Source of the DNA: Eubacteriales bacterium | GTDB lineage: Bacteria > Bacillota > Clostridia > Lachnospirales > Lachnospiraceae | DNA length: 64,000 nucleotides | Direction of reading: 5' to 3' | NCBI GenBank assembly: GCA_030536855.1 | Contig: JAUNPK010000017.1 | Span: forward strand, 1-64,000 | In this document: positions 25,501 through 33,866 of the stretch, one piece after another | How the letters are laid out: each line of letters begins with the position of its first letter | Numbering within the stretch: the stretch's first letter is position 1 | The notes under the pieces: generated by a model | What the model was told of the DNA's origin: nothing | What the model saw: only the letters and a program-made list of their open reading frames with translations | Database searches by the model: none | Translations under genes and position numbers: made by a program

Positions 25501-25563
25501 TTTAAAATACCTCCATTCTTTGACCATAACGGGTCAATCGTAAAATATAAAAATTAATTGTAA

Positions 25564-25598
25564 TGTGTCTAAGACACAATTAGCATTAATTGCTAATT
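25564..25598 (-). other. Tandem small hairpins between eda and kdgK
   Basis: TGTGT/ACACA (25564-25578) and AATTAGCA/TGCTAATT (25578-25585 with 25591-25598) sit in the 96-base gap just past the eda stop. No T-run follows, so partial termination or 3'-end protection of the upstream message is more likely than full termination. Confidence 0.4.
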
Positions 25599-26556
25599 AC
25601 TTCTGCTTAAGATGAATAGCGAAACCGCCGAAATCACCTTCAAGATAAACAGCTTTTAACTTGCCTTCCTTGATAACCTTAGAACCTTCCTCAAACTTGA
25701 AGCCTCTCTTCTCAAGGTGATACATTGCTCTTTCAATGTAATTAGTTGCAATGGCAATATGTCCGTTAGTACCACGTCCGCCGTTCTTCATAAGTTCAAA
25801 TCCCTTGCCTGAGAATACTGAGCTGTTACCAACCTTCTTCTCAAAACCAAATGCTTTAGCAAAAGTATCTGCAAGACCTTCTGCAACATCAGCACCATTA
25901 AGATTAACGCCTACATGCTCAACCTCAAAACCAAGCATAGTATCTACAGCTTCTCTTGTAAGCTTCTCAATTCCGGCGAAATCTCCTGCTGCAACCATAT
26001 CCTTCTTTACCATCCAAGAACCACCACAGCATACAATCTTATTAAAATCAAGGTATGACTTTAAATTTGCTGCATTAATTCCACCTGTAGGCATGAACTT
26101 CATCTGTGTATAAGGAGCTGCCATAGATTTGATCATATTCAATCCGCCTGCTGCTTCTGCAGGGAAGAATTTAACAACATCAAGACCTAATTCAATAGCC
26201 ACCTCAACATCTGAAGGATTGCTTGTACCAGGAACAATTGGATATCCTTTATCGATGCAATGCTTTACAACCTTAGGATTAAGTCCCGGACTAACGATGA
26301 ACTTCGCACCAGCATTCATAGCTCTGTCAGCCTGCTCTGGTGTAAGTACTGTACCGGCACCAACTACTAATTCTGGGAATTTAGAAGCCATAATTCTGAT
26401 TGATTCCTCTGCTGCAGCAGTTCTGAAAGTAACCTCTGCGCAAGGAAGTCCACCATTAATAAGTGCCTGAGCAAGTGGCTCTGCATTCTTAGCATCATCA
26501 AGTGCAATAACCGGAACAATACCTATCTTACCAAGTTCTTCTACAACTTTGTTCAT
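25597..26556 (-). CDS. eda: KDPG/KHG aldolase fused to a VOC-like domain
   Basis: 319 residues. Residues 1-208 are a complete class I KDPG aldolase, splitting KDPG into pyruvate and glyceraldehyde-3-phosphate: catalytic E41 in CAEVTFRT, phosphate-binding GAGTVLT (67-73), Schiff-base K129 in VVKFFPAEAAGG, and GGINAANL. From about 212 to the end is a second domain, VEHVGVNLNGADV... GHIAIAT... VYLEGDFGGFAIHL, which has the histidine/glutamate spacing and beta-alpha-beta pattern of vicinal oxygen chelate (glyoxalase) proteins. Ordinary Eda is about 210 residues. The start is well supported by aaggagaaaatttaaa. The role of the added domain is unknown. Confidence 0.9.
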   Translation of the reverse strand: MNKVVEELGKIGIVPVIALDDAKNAEPLAQALINGGLPCAEVTFRTAAAEESIRIMASKFPELVVGAGTVLTPEQADRAMNAGAKFIVSPGLNPKVVKHCIDKGYPIVPGTSNPSDVEVAIELGLDVVKFFPAEAAGGLNMIKSMAAPYTQMKFMPTGGINAANLKSYLDFNKIVCCGGSWMVKKDMVAAGDFAGIEKLTREAVDTMLGFEVEHVGVNLNGADVAEGLADTFAKAFGFEKKVGNSSVFSGKGFELMKNGGRGTNGHIAIATNYIERAMYHLEKRGFKFEEGSKVIKEGKLKAVYLEGDFGGFAIHLKQK

Positions 26557-26628
26557 TTTAAATTTTCTCCTTTTATATTTTATAAATTTATTATAATTTT
26601 GTACAAAAGCTTTGTCAATGAAACAATT

Positions 26629-28116
26629 CTATAATGTTACGCCCTGCTTAAATATTGCCAAATCATGGAATCCGGCATCTTCAGCTTTAACCTTCTTACC
26701 TGAAGCAACATCAAGCACAAGCTGGAATAACTCCTTAGCTGCATCTTCTAATGAAAGGTCATCTGTAACAATTCTTCCTGCATTGAAATCTATCCAGTTG
26801 CTCTTGTTGCCCGCAAGTCTTGAATTTGTTGCAATCTTTACTGTTGGTACCGGAGATGCAAATGGTGTTCCTCGTCCAGTTGTGAAAAGTACAAGCTGTG
26901 CTCCTGATGCAGCACATGCTGTTGAAGCAACTAAATCATTACCTGGTGCACTAAGAAGATTAAGTCCTTTATCAGAAACTCTTTCACCATACGCAAGAAC
27001 ACCCTTAACAAGAGAAGAGCCTGACTTCTGAGTGCAGCCTAAAGACTTATCTTCAAGTGTTGTAATTCCGCCATCCTTATTTCCTGGAGATGGATTTTCA
27101 TAAATTTCCTGACCATTCTTAATGAAGTATTCCTTAAAATCATTAATGAGATGAACTGTCTTATCAAATAATTCTTTATTGGCACATCTATCCATAAGAA
27201 GAGTTTCTGCACCGAACATTTCCGGAACCTCTGTAAGAATTGTAGTACCACCCTTAGATACAAGCATATCTGAGAAAAGACCTACTGTAGGGTTTGCTGT
27301 AATTCCTGAAAGTCCATCAGAACCTCCGCATTTCATACCTACGATAAGCTCCTTTGCGCTAACCTTCTCACGTTTAAATGCTGCTGCGTAAGTCATAAGT
27401 TCTTTCATTATGCCTTCAGCAACTTCCTGCTCATTCTCAACATCCTGAACCTGCAAGAATTTAACTCTGTCAGGGTTAACCTCTCCGATATATTCCTTCA
27501 AAACTTCAATTCTGCTGTTCTCACATCCAAGACCAAGTACAAGAACTGCTCCTGCATTAGGGTGATTAATAAGGTCAGCTAAAATTGTTCTTGTATTTTC
27601 CTGATCCTCTGTTGTCTGGGAGCATCCGTAAGGATGAGTGAAAGCAACTACCTCATCAACTCCCTCAGGCTTATTAGCTCTGGCAGTTGTTTCAATAGCT
27701 CTGGCAATTGAGTTTACGCAACCTACTGTTGGAATAATCCATACCTCATTACGAACTCCCACTTTACCATTTTCTCTCATATATCCATCAAAAAATGCTT
27801 CTTCTGTAGGTTCAACATCCTTATGACCTTCAGGATTGTATGTGTATTCAAGAAGTTCTCCCAAAGCTGTCTTTAAGTTGTGAGTATGAACCCATCCGCC
27901 GACTTCAACATCAGCCTGGGCATATCCTATTCTGAAACCGTACTTAACTACATCGTCACCTTTTTTAATAGGTTTAATAACGAACTTATGTCCCTGTGGA
28001 ATATCCTCAATTGTTGTAACATTTGTTCCGGCAACATTAAGAGTTGTTCCCTTTGCAATTGGTTTTAAAGCAACTGCAACATTATCATCTTTATTAATTC
28101 TGATAAAATCCTGCAT
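26629..28116 (-). CDS. uxaA: Altronate dehydratase
   Basis: 495 residues, the full-length UxaA form: an N-terminal SAF-type domain (about 1-95, VAVALKPIAKGTTLNVAG...) and the large C-terminal UxaA domain with NEVWIIPTVGCVNSIARAIE, HPYGCSQTTEDQENT and ELIVGMKCGGSDGLSGITANP, whose cysteines and histidine are family-conserved metal ligands. It turns D-altronate into KDG. The start is ATG at 28116, given by aaaggaggcagat; the frame opens further up to 28203 but that part has no site and lacks family similarity. It follows uxaB by about 100 bases that hold a hairpin. Confidence 0.93.
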   Translation of the reverse strand: MQDFIRINKDDNVAVALKPIAKGTTLNVAGTNVTTIEDIPQGHKFVIKPIKKGDDVVKYGFRIGYAQADVEVGGWVHTHNLKTALGELLEYTYNPEGHKDVEPTEEAFFDGYMRENGKVGVRNEVWIIPTVGCVNSIARAIETTARANKPEGVDEVVAFTHPYGCSQTTEDQENTRTILADLINHPNAGAVLVLGLGCENSRIEVLKEYIGEVNPDRVKFLQVQDVENEQEVAEGIMKELMTYAAAFKREKVSAKELIVGMKCGGSDGLSGITANPTVGLFSDMLVSKGGTTILTEVPEMFGAETLLMDRCANKELFDKTVHLINDFKEYFIKNGQEIYENPSPGNKDGGITTLEDKSLGCTQKSGSSLVKGVLAYGERVSDKGLNLLSAPGNDLVASTACAASGAQLVLFTTGRGTPFASPVPTVKIATNSRLAGNKSNWIDFNAGRIVTDDLSLEDAAKELFQLVLDVASGKKVKAEDAGFHDLAIFKQGVTL

Positions 28117-28154
28117 ATCTGCCTCCTTTAAGTTATTTTCCCATACGTCAAACA

Positions 28155-28180
28155 AGAGCGGATGAAATATCACCCGCTCT
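28155..28180 (-). other. Hairpin between uxaB and uxaA
   Basis: AGAGCGG (28155-28161) and CCGCTCT (28174-28180) form a seven-base stem with a 12-base loop; only a weak T-rich stretch (CTTGTTTG) follows. It may attenuate or process the message between the two genes. Confidence 0.45.
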
Positions 28181-28214
28181 ATTAAGACATATAAAATGCT
28201 CATTTTAAGAATAA

Positions 28215-29717
28215 TTACTTGTTGTTAACCACGTCTGTTACAACAGCTCTCATTCCTCTAGCTCTGATGTCTGTGATGTAAGCTGTGATAGCATCTTCAA
28301 GGCCTGCAACCTTAGTAAGGTCATTGCCACCGAAGAACTTTGTATTGCTTAAGTAAGCATGTGTAAATTCTGCAGGTGACTTACCTGAATTATCCTTGAA
28401 GAAATCAAGAACAGCCTTATCATCCTGAATAAAATACTTTTCACCGTCTCTGTCACCCTGTAAACAGATACCACCATTATTCTCTACTTCTGTCTGTGAT
28501 GTATAGAATGACATTAAAGCTGCAATTGAGAATGTAAGGTACTTAGGAAGCTTACCAAATTTGTCTACATACCCAAGGAATGAAGGCATACATCTTGCTT
28601 CCCACTTAGATACAGAGTTAAGTGAAATACTAAGCAATCTATGATCCACAAAAGGATTAAGGAATCTGTCTATAACAGCCTTTGCAAATGAATCGCAATC
28701 TTCCTTTGAAAGTGAAAGTGTAGGAATAACCTCATCATAAAGAGTCTCTTCCATATACTTTCTGATTGTTGCATCCTTCATAGAATTCTCTACATTGTCG
28801 TTACCTGCAAGGAATGATGCAAGTACAAATGATGTATGTGATCCGTTAAGGATTCTAACCTTTCTTTCCTTATATGGATGATGATCCTTGGTAAATACAA
28901 CATTAAGACCGGCTTCCTTAAATGGAAGTTCCTTCTCTAACTGCTCAAGAGGAAGATTTGAATCTGATTCAACTACCCAGAGACCAAATGTTTCTGCTCT
29001 GTCAATAAGCTGATCCTCATATCCCCACTTTTCACAGAGTGCAGCTGCATCATCTCTTGGATAACCAGGAACAATTCTGTCAACAAGTGTTGGGCAGAAT
29101 GAACAGTTTGCCTCAACCCAGTTCTTAAAATCATCTTCCAGCTTCCAAAGTTCAATGAACTTGAAAATACATTTCTTCAGCTCAATACCATTGTCAGCTA
29201 TAAGTTCACATGGAAGTAATATAAGACCCTTATCAGCGGCTCCATTGAACTTCTGATATCTCTTATAAAGAAGCTGTGTAAGCTTTCCAGGATATGTCTT
29301 TGGAGGACGTGCGTTAGGATCGTTATCACTCTCGTCATAAACGATACCAGCCTCTGTAGTATTAGACACGATGAAACGAAGTGTCTCGCATGTACCGTAT
29401 TCAATAAACTTGTCATAATCTTCAATAGCTGCTACAGCATCTACAACTGAAGTTATCTGACGTGTAATTTCCTTAGGCTGACCATTTTCAAAACCTCTTA
29501 ACTGAAGTGTATACTGACACTCCTGATCATGAAATCTCTCAAGTGTACCAAACTCAATAGGTTTAACAATTACTACACCGCCGTTGAAATCTGTCTTTTC
29601 GTTAGTTACATCAAAAATGTAATCTACGAAAGCTCTTAAGAAGTTTCCTTCACCAAACTGCATAACCTTTACAGGTCTGTCAACTGCATGTGTAATGCTC
29701 TTGTTTAATCTCTGCAT
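28215..29717 (-). CDS. uxaB: Tagaturonate reductase (altronate oxidoreductase)
   Basis: 500 residues, polyol-specific long-chain dehydrogenase family. It reduces D-tagaturonate to D-altronate with NADH. Family blocks: KVMQFGEGNFLRAFVDYIFD (about 17-36), the nucleotide-binding region; RFIVSNTTEAGI (about 111); LILLPCELIADNG (about 167); and KVRILNGSHTSFVLASFLAG (about 287-306) containing the catalytic asparagine and histidine. UxuB (mannonate route) is similar, but uxaA next door and the first block favour UxaB. The start has aaaaaggagatttaaa. First gene of the leftward operon, with a strong promoter at 29788-29816. Confidence 0.92.
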   Translation of the reverse strand: MQRLNKSITHAVDRPVKVMQFGEGNFLRAFVDYIFDVTNEKTDFNGGVVIVKPIEFGTLERFHDQECQYTLQLRGFENGQPKEITRQITSVVDAVAAIEDYDKFIEYGTCETLRFIVSNTTEAGIVYDESDNDPNARPPKTYPGKLTQLLYKRYQKFNGAADKGLILLPCELIADNGIELKKCIFKFIELWKLEDDFKNWVEANCSFCPTLVDRIVPGYPRDDAAALCEKWGYEDQLIDRAETFGLWVVESDSNLPLEQLEKELPFKEAGLNVVFTKDHHPYKERKVRILNGSHTSFVLASFLAGNDNVENSMKDATIRKYMEETLYDEVIPTLSLSKEDCDSFAKAVIDRFLNPFVDHRLLSISLNSVSKWEARCMPSFLGYVDKFGKLPKYLTFSIAALMSFYTSQTEVENNGGICLQGDRDGEKYFIQDDKAVLDFFKDNSGKSPAEFTHAYLSNTKFFGGNDLTKVAGLEDAITAYITDIRARGMRAVVTDVVNNK

Positions 29718-29787
29718 TTTAAATCTCCTTTTTCTTATTAGGGATAGCTCCCATATTGTGAACCACTAAATGGCACTTGTTTTTATA

Positions 29788-29816
29788 ATAATACCATTGT
29801 ATAATTCTTTTATCAA
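29788..29816 (-). promoter_or_regulatory. Promoter of the uxaB operon
   Basis: TTGATA (29811-29816), exact 17-base spacer, TATTAT (29788-29793) on the minus strand. The dyad at 29819-29832 lies immediately upstream of the -35. Confidence 0.75.
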
Positions 29817-29818
29817 TA

Positions 29819-29832
29819 TGTAAGTGCTTACA
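29819..29832. promoter_or_regulatory. cre/LacI-family-like operator in the uxa divergent region
   Basis: TGTAAGTGCTTACA: six-base inverted arms around TG. It differs by one central base from TGTAAGCGCTTACA, which fits the CcpA cre consensus; other LacI-family regulators use similar dyads. It sits 11 bases from the uxaC -35 and two from the uxaB -35, so one bound protein could act on both. Confidence 0.6.
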
Positions 29833-29843
29833 ATTTTTCAATT

Positions 29844-29872
29844 TTGACAGTATAACACTTCATAAATATCAC
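29844..29872 (+). promoter_or_regulatory. Probable promoter of uxaC
   Basis: Perfect TTGACA at 29844-29849, 17-base spacer, weak -10 TATCAC at 29867-29872. The weak -10 suggests that the promoter may need activation. Confidence 0.5.
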
Positions 29873-29894
29873 TATATTAGGAGGATTAATAGAC

Positions 29895-31301
29895 ATGAAA
29901 CAATTCATGGACAAAGATTTTTTGCTCTCTACACCTACTGCTCAGCATCTGTATCATGATTACGCAGCTAAGATGCCTGTATTGGATTATCACTGCCATA
30001 TCAACCCAAGAGAAATTGCTGAAGACAGAAAGTTTGAGAACATCACACAGGTTTGGCTTGGAGGCGATCACTACAAGTGGCGTCAGATGAGAACTAACGG
30101 AGTTGATGAAAAGTATATCACAGGAGATGCCTCAGATCGCGAAAAGTTCCAGAAATGGGCTGAAACACTGGAAATGGCTATAGGTAATCCGCTTTACCAT
30201 TGGAGTCATCTTGAGCTCCAGAGATATTTCGGTTATAACGGTATCCTTAATGGTGATACAGCAGAAGAAGTATGGAATATCTGTAATGCTAAGTTACAGG
30301 ATTCATCTATGTCGGTAAGAAATCTTATCAAACAGTCAAATGTTACATTAATCTGCACAACTGATGATCCTGTCGATTCCCTTGAATGGCACAAGATTAT
30401 TGCTGAGGATGATACATTTGATGTGCAGGTACTTCCTGCATGGAGACCTGACAAGGCTATGAACCTTGAAAAACCTGAGTATCTTGATTATTTAAAGACT
30501 TTATCTGACGTAAGTGGTATTGAAGTCAACTCTTTTGCCACCTTTAAGGCCGCTTTACAGAACAGAATGGATTTCTTCGCTTCTATGGGATGTTCAGTTT
30601 CTGACCATGCTTTGGAATACGTTATGTACAAGCCATATACAGATTCTGAGATTGAAGAGATTTTTGCAAAGAGATTTGCCGGAAATTCTGTTACAACAGA
30701 GGAAATGAATAAGTTTAAGACAGCATTCATGGTATTTGTGGGCAAAGAATATAATAAGCGTAACTGGGTTATGCAGTTACATTACGGAACAATCCGTGAT
30801 AACAATGTTTTAAGATACAACCAGTTAGGTCCAGATACAGGTTATGATTGTATTAATACATACGATTGCTCAGCAGAAATGGCTCAGTTCCTTAATTCCC
30901 TTAACAGCACTGATGAGCTTCCAAAGACTATTATTTATTCACTTAACCCTTCAGTTAATGCAGCTATCGGTACTGTAATTGGATGTTTCCAGGACTCTAA
31001 GGCAATTGGCAAGATTCAGCAGGGTTCAGCTTGGTGGTTCAACGATCATAAAGTTGGAATGACTAACCAGATGACAAGCTTAGCTAACTTAAGTCTCCTT
31101 GGCAACTTCATCGGTATGCTTACAGACTCAAGAAGTTTCTTATCTTACACAAGACATGAATATTTCAGAAGAATTATGTGTGAGCTTATCGGCGGATGGG
31201 TAGAAAATGGTGAATATCCAGCTGATGAAAAGGCTCTTAAGAAGATTGTTGAAGGTATCTCTTACAACAATGCAGTAAGATATTTTGGATTTAATCTCTA
31301 A
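29895..31301 (+). CDS. uxaC: Glucuronate/galacturonate isomerase
   Basis: 468 residues, normal UxaC length. It turns D-glucuronate into fructuronate and D-galacturonate into tagaturonate, the entry step of the pathway. It belongs to the amidohydrolase-like fold: metal-binding VLDYHCHINPREIAEDR near residue 32, WLGGDHYKWRQMRTNGV (about 54-70), CTTDDPVDSLEWH (about 153) and the C-terminal WWFNDHKVGMTNQMTSLANL and GMLTDSRSFLSYTRHEYFRR, all family signatures. The start ATG follows aggaggattaatagac. It is divergent from uxaB across 177 bases. Confidence 0.95.
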   Translation: MKQFMDKDFLLSTPTAQHLYHDYAAKMPVLDYHCHINPREIAEDRKFENITQVWLGGDHYKWRQMRTNGVDEKYITGDASDREKFQKWAETLEMAIGNPLYHWSHLELQRYFGYNGILNGDTAEEVWNICNAKLQDSSMSVRNLIKQSNVTLICTTDDPVDSLEWHKIIAEDDTFDVQVLPAWRPDKAMNLEKPEYLDYLKTLSDVSGIEVNSFATFKAALQNRMDFFASMGCSVSDHALEYVMYKPYTDSEIEEIFAKRFAGNSVTTEEMNKFKTAFMVFVGKEYNKRNWVMQLHYGTIRDNNVLRYNQLGPDTGYDCINTYDCSAEMAQFLNSLNSTDELPKTIIYSLNPSVNAAIGTVIGCFQDSKAIGKIQQGSAWWFNDHKVGMTNQMTSLANLSLLGNFIGMLTDSRSFLSYTRHEYFRRIMCELIGGWVENGEYPADEKALKKIVEGISYNNAVRYFGFNL

Positions 31302-31334
31302 AATATATCTCTAAGATAAATTAATTTCTAAAAG

Positions 31335-31433
31335 AGAGGCTGTCGCATTATGAATGAAAATTAGTGCGGTGCCTCTTTTTTAGTCTTTGAAGGCGCCGCA
31401 ATCTACATTTCATAATGGGACAGCCCCTTTTTA
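31335..31433. repeat. Nested inverted-repeat element after uxaC
   Basis: Outer arms GGCTGTCGCATTATGAA (31338-31354) and TTCATAATGGGACAGCC (31409-31425) match at 16 of 17 positions. Inner arms TGCGGTGCCT (31365-31374) and AGGCGCCGCA (31391-31400) match at nine of ten. AGAGGC/GCCTCT at 31335-31376 with a following T-run could also terminate uxaC, and the far end (CCCCTTTTT) could terminate too. The ends resemble terminal repeats of some Firmicutes insertion sequences, so a small MITE-like insertion is possible; a compound terminator is the plainer reading. Confidence 0.5.
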
Positions 31434-31464
31434 ATATATAGCTTTTCTTCGTATATTATTTTAT

Positions 31465-31965
31465 TTATTTCTTGTTATGCATGGTGTGCATTCTACTGCC
31501 ATTATTACCACTAGGTTTGATTTTTTCGCCGACAAACATGCCTTTTTCACCTGTTCTACTCATCTTAGCTGCACATTCAGAACATATTTTTCCGTACCTG
31601 ATATCCGCTCCGCAAATCTGACATTTAATATAAACATCTGAACTTTCGGAAATCTCTATTCGTCCCTCATCCAGATATGACTGTATTTTTTTTACATCTA
31701 CACCTGTATCTCTGGAAATTGTTACAGCTGTCTGAGGTCCGTTAATTTCCAGATACTCTCTTATTTTTCCAAAATCAGTCAGTTTCCTGTTTTTACATTC
31801 CGTACATTCAAATGTTTCCCCAAATACATAAACCATTTTTCCACCACATTTTTCGCATACTTTGGTACGGTTAAAAGGATTTCTTCTTTGACTGATTCTC
31901 TCCTGTTTTTTTTGTTTTTCCCTCTCTTCAATCTCTTTTAAACTAAGATGTTCTCTCACAATCAC
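31465..31965 (-). CDS. Zinc-ribbon/HTH protein resembling flagellar-operon protein YvyF
   Basis: 166 residues. After a charged helix (1-30) come a zinc ribbon (C37, C40, C54, C57), a helix-turn-helix-like stretch (65-103, KIREYLEINGPQTAVTISRD and IQSYLDEGRIEI), a second zinc knuckle (C115, C118, C128, C131; CQICGADIRYGKICSEC) and a basic tail. The HTH-then-CxxC...G.(I/L)C.EC order matches YvyF-type proteins found in flagellar late operons of Firmicutes, with an added N-terminal ribbon. It starts at GTG 31965, overlapping the PilZ stop as GTGA, so the two are translationally coupled. Role unknown; RNA or DNA binding is inference. Confidence 0.65.
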   Translation of the reverse strand: MIVREHLSLKEIEEREKQKKQERISQRRNPFNRTKVCEKCGGKMVYVFGETFECTECKNRKLTDFGKIREYLEINGPQTAVTISRDTGVDVKKIQSYLDEGRIEISESSDVYIKCQICGADIRYGKICSECAAKMSRTGEKGMFVGEKIKPSGNNGSRMHTMHNKK

Positions 31966-32783
31966 ACCTTCCTTCCGGGATGAATATCTTTAAAAATTTC
32001 TCTTCTTTCAACTCTTCCCACTGAACCAATATTTCTGTTGCTATGTGTACCATCATTCTTAATCCGCTTCTTTAATTCAGCCTCTTCTTTTTCTTCCTTT
32101 GTAGGTTCCTTAAGAGACTTTTCCAACATTTCCTTGGTCCTTGAAGCTGCATTATTTCTGTTAATTGAAATCATCTGTCTTTGCTTTTCATTAATGTACT
32201 TTGGCAAAGATGCATTTTCTACACTAATACGGCATCCGTATAAAATCTTATTTTCTTCAAGAACAACCTTCCTGACAACAATGCCCATAAGACTGAATTT
32301 ATATTGCATATCTGCGAACACAAGTCTCACAGGGAGGCCATCAGCTTGCATATCCTCAGAACTAACAAAGGAGAATCCTGTCTCACTTACATCTTTCACG
32401 ATAACATCCACAGCCTTTTTATTTATTCCAATCTGGGCAACACCGTTTATTCCCAGAAAAAGTCTGAAAGCTTCACGGCGGTTTAACTCAAATCCTTCAG
32501 TGGCGCACATGATTTTATACTGTGTAGCCCCTTTATTCAGTACTGTGGCAATGGAAACTCGCTTCCATACCATTGGAGCTTTGTCAGTTCTGATATTTAC
32601 AAGATTAACTTCTAATTTTTCATCTTTTCCAAACCCCAGAACCTTCCCCTTAATTCTTACAGGTTCGGCAAGTATGTAATCCTTTTCCTTTCCCAGAACC
32701 TTAGAAGGAAATTCATACTTACTACCGCTAATATTTATTTCAATTATTAGTTTATTATTTTCCTCCAGTTCAATTAACAGCAT
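31962..32783 (-). CDS. PilZ-domain protein, probable c-di-GMP effector
   Basis: 273 residues. An N-terminal YcgR-like beta domain (about 1-95) is followed by a PilZ domain with RREAFR (102-107) and DVSETG (131-136), the two parts of the RxxxR...D/NxSxxG c-di-GMP-binding signature. A lysine/glutamate-rich tail from about 205 is probably disordered. YcgR-like proteins slow flagellar rotation when c-di-GMP rises. It has its own promoter and is coupled to the YvyF-like gene, which supports a motility role. Confidence 0.85.
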   Translation of the reverse strand: MLLIELEENNKLIIEINISGSKYEFPSKVLGKEKDYILAEPVRIKGKVLGFGKDEKLEVNLVNIRTDKAPMVWKRVSIATVLNKGATQYKIMCATEGFELNRREAFRLFLGINGVAQIGINKKAVDVIVKDVSETGFSFVSSEDMQADGLPVRLVFADMQYKFSLMGIVVRKVVLEENKILYGCRISVENASLPKYINEKQRQMISINRNNAASRTKEMLEKSLKEPTKEEKEEAELKKRIKNDGTHSNRNIGSVGRVERREIFKDIHPGRKV

Positions 32784-32884
32784 AACAACTCCCCCAAAAA
32801 CATACTGCCTTATCCTTAACAGTCACGTACAATAATTGAATAAATCAGATCTTCTGTAAATCATAAATACATATACTTAAATCC

Positions 32885-32913
32885 ATAATATCATTGTTAA
32901 CATAAAAATTCAA
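32885..32913 (-). promoter_or_regulatory. Promoter of the PilZ/YvyF-like pair
   Basis: TTGAAT (32908-32913), exact 17-base spacer, TATTAT (32885-32890) on the minus strand. This is sigma-A-like, not the TAAA...GCCGATAA form of flagellar sigma-D. The transcript would carry a leader of about 95 bases. Confidence 0.7.
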
Positions 32914-32952
32914 GAATACCTTAAATATGTTGTTTTTAACGTCATTTTATAT

Positions 32953-33018
32953 AAAAAACGTGCTCCGCAAGGCGCACCATTAAAAAACTGTAACCGGCAG
33001 ACACACTACCGGTTACAG
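32953..33018 (-). terminator. Tandem terminators after yebC
   Basis: CTGTAACCGG (32988-32997) pairs perfectly with CCGGTTACAG (33009-33018), followed on the minus strand by TTTTTTA. Then GTGC...GCAC (32960-32977, GCGCCTTGCGGAGC core) is followed by another TTTTTT. Both lie 60-120 bases past the yebC stop. Confidence 0.8.
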
Positions 33019-33078
33019 TCTATAATAATCTTTTTATTCAAACTCGATAAACTCCACCCAGCAAAGGGTAAGTTGTAA

Positions 33079-33822
33079 TTACTCTTCATTCTGTTCAGGT
33101 TCATCCCAATTGTGATATACATTCTGCACATCATCATCTTCATCAAGAAGCATAAGTATTCTTCTCATTTTCTTGATGTCTTCCTCTGAGGTAAGCTCTA
33201 CAGAGGTCTGAGGAATCATTGTCACTTCCGCAGATGCAAATGTAACTCCTGCTTCAGAAAGAGCATCACTTACTGCCCCAAAATCATCAGGTGCAGTTGT
33301 AATCTCAAAGCAATCATCCTCTTCATTGAAATCTTCTGCTCCGGCATCAAGTGCTATCATCATAAGATCATCTGCATCCTTGTCACAATCTTCTTTCGCA
33401 ACAATAATCTGACCCTTATTATCAAACATAAAAGATACACAGCCCGGAGTACCAACATTACCGCCGCCCTTTGTAAATGCATTTCTGATATTAGAAGCTG
33501 CTCTGTTTCTGTTATCTGTTAATGCCTCTACAATTATTGCAGTTCCGTTAGGACCATATCCCTCGTATGTAACAGTTTCATAATTAGACATATCAGTGCT
33601 GGCAGCCTTTTTAATTGCTCTGTCAATTGTATCATTAGGCATATTAGCAGCCTTACACTTAGTAACCACCTGTCTTAACTTACTGTTATTGCTTATCTCT
33701 GGTCCGCCCTCTTTAACCGCAACCATAATTTCTTTACCAAGTCTTGTAAATATCTTTCCCTTAGCTGCATCATTAGCAGCTTTTTTATGTGCTATATTAG
33801 CAAATTTTGAATGTCCTGACAT
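33079..33822 (-). CDS. yebC: YebC/PmpR-family protein
   Basis: 247 residues, full length. The start MSGHSKFANIAHKKAANDAAKGKIFTRL (first 28 residues, seen in two blocks) is the family hallmark, with RQVVTKCKAANMPNDTIDRAIKK (about 47-69) and YEGYGPNGTAIIVEALTDNRNR (about 84-105). The family was long called a transcriptional regulator; newer work links it to translation of difficult sequences. It has an acidic C-terminus. It is last in a likely operon pnp-HIT-PH-yebC (gaps 17, 39 and 44 bases). Confidence 0.93.
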   Translation of the reverse strand: MSGHSKFANIAHKKAANDAAKGKIFTRLGKEIMVAVKEGGPEISNNSKLRQVVTKCKAANMPNDTIDRAIKKAASTDMSNYETVTYEGYGPNGTAIIVEALTDNRNRAASNIRNAFTKGGGNVGTPGCVSFMFDNKGQIIVAKEDCDKDADDLMMIALDAGAEDFNEEDDCFEITTAPDDFGAVSDALSEAGVTFASAEVTMIPQTSVELTSEEDIKKMRRILMLLDEDDDVQNVYHNWDEPEQNEE

Positions 33823-33866
33823 AAAATATCTCCTTAAATATCATTAAAAACAAACTTATTTTACCT

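Noticed and set aside
32785..32913. Flagellar sigma-D promoter before the PilZ gene
   Set aside because: The boxes are TTGAAT-17-TATTAT, which is the sigma-A pattern; no TAAA...GCCGATAA is found.
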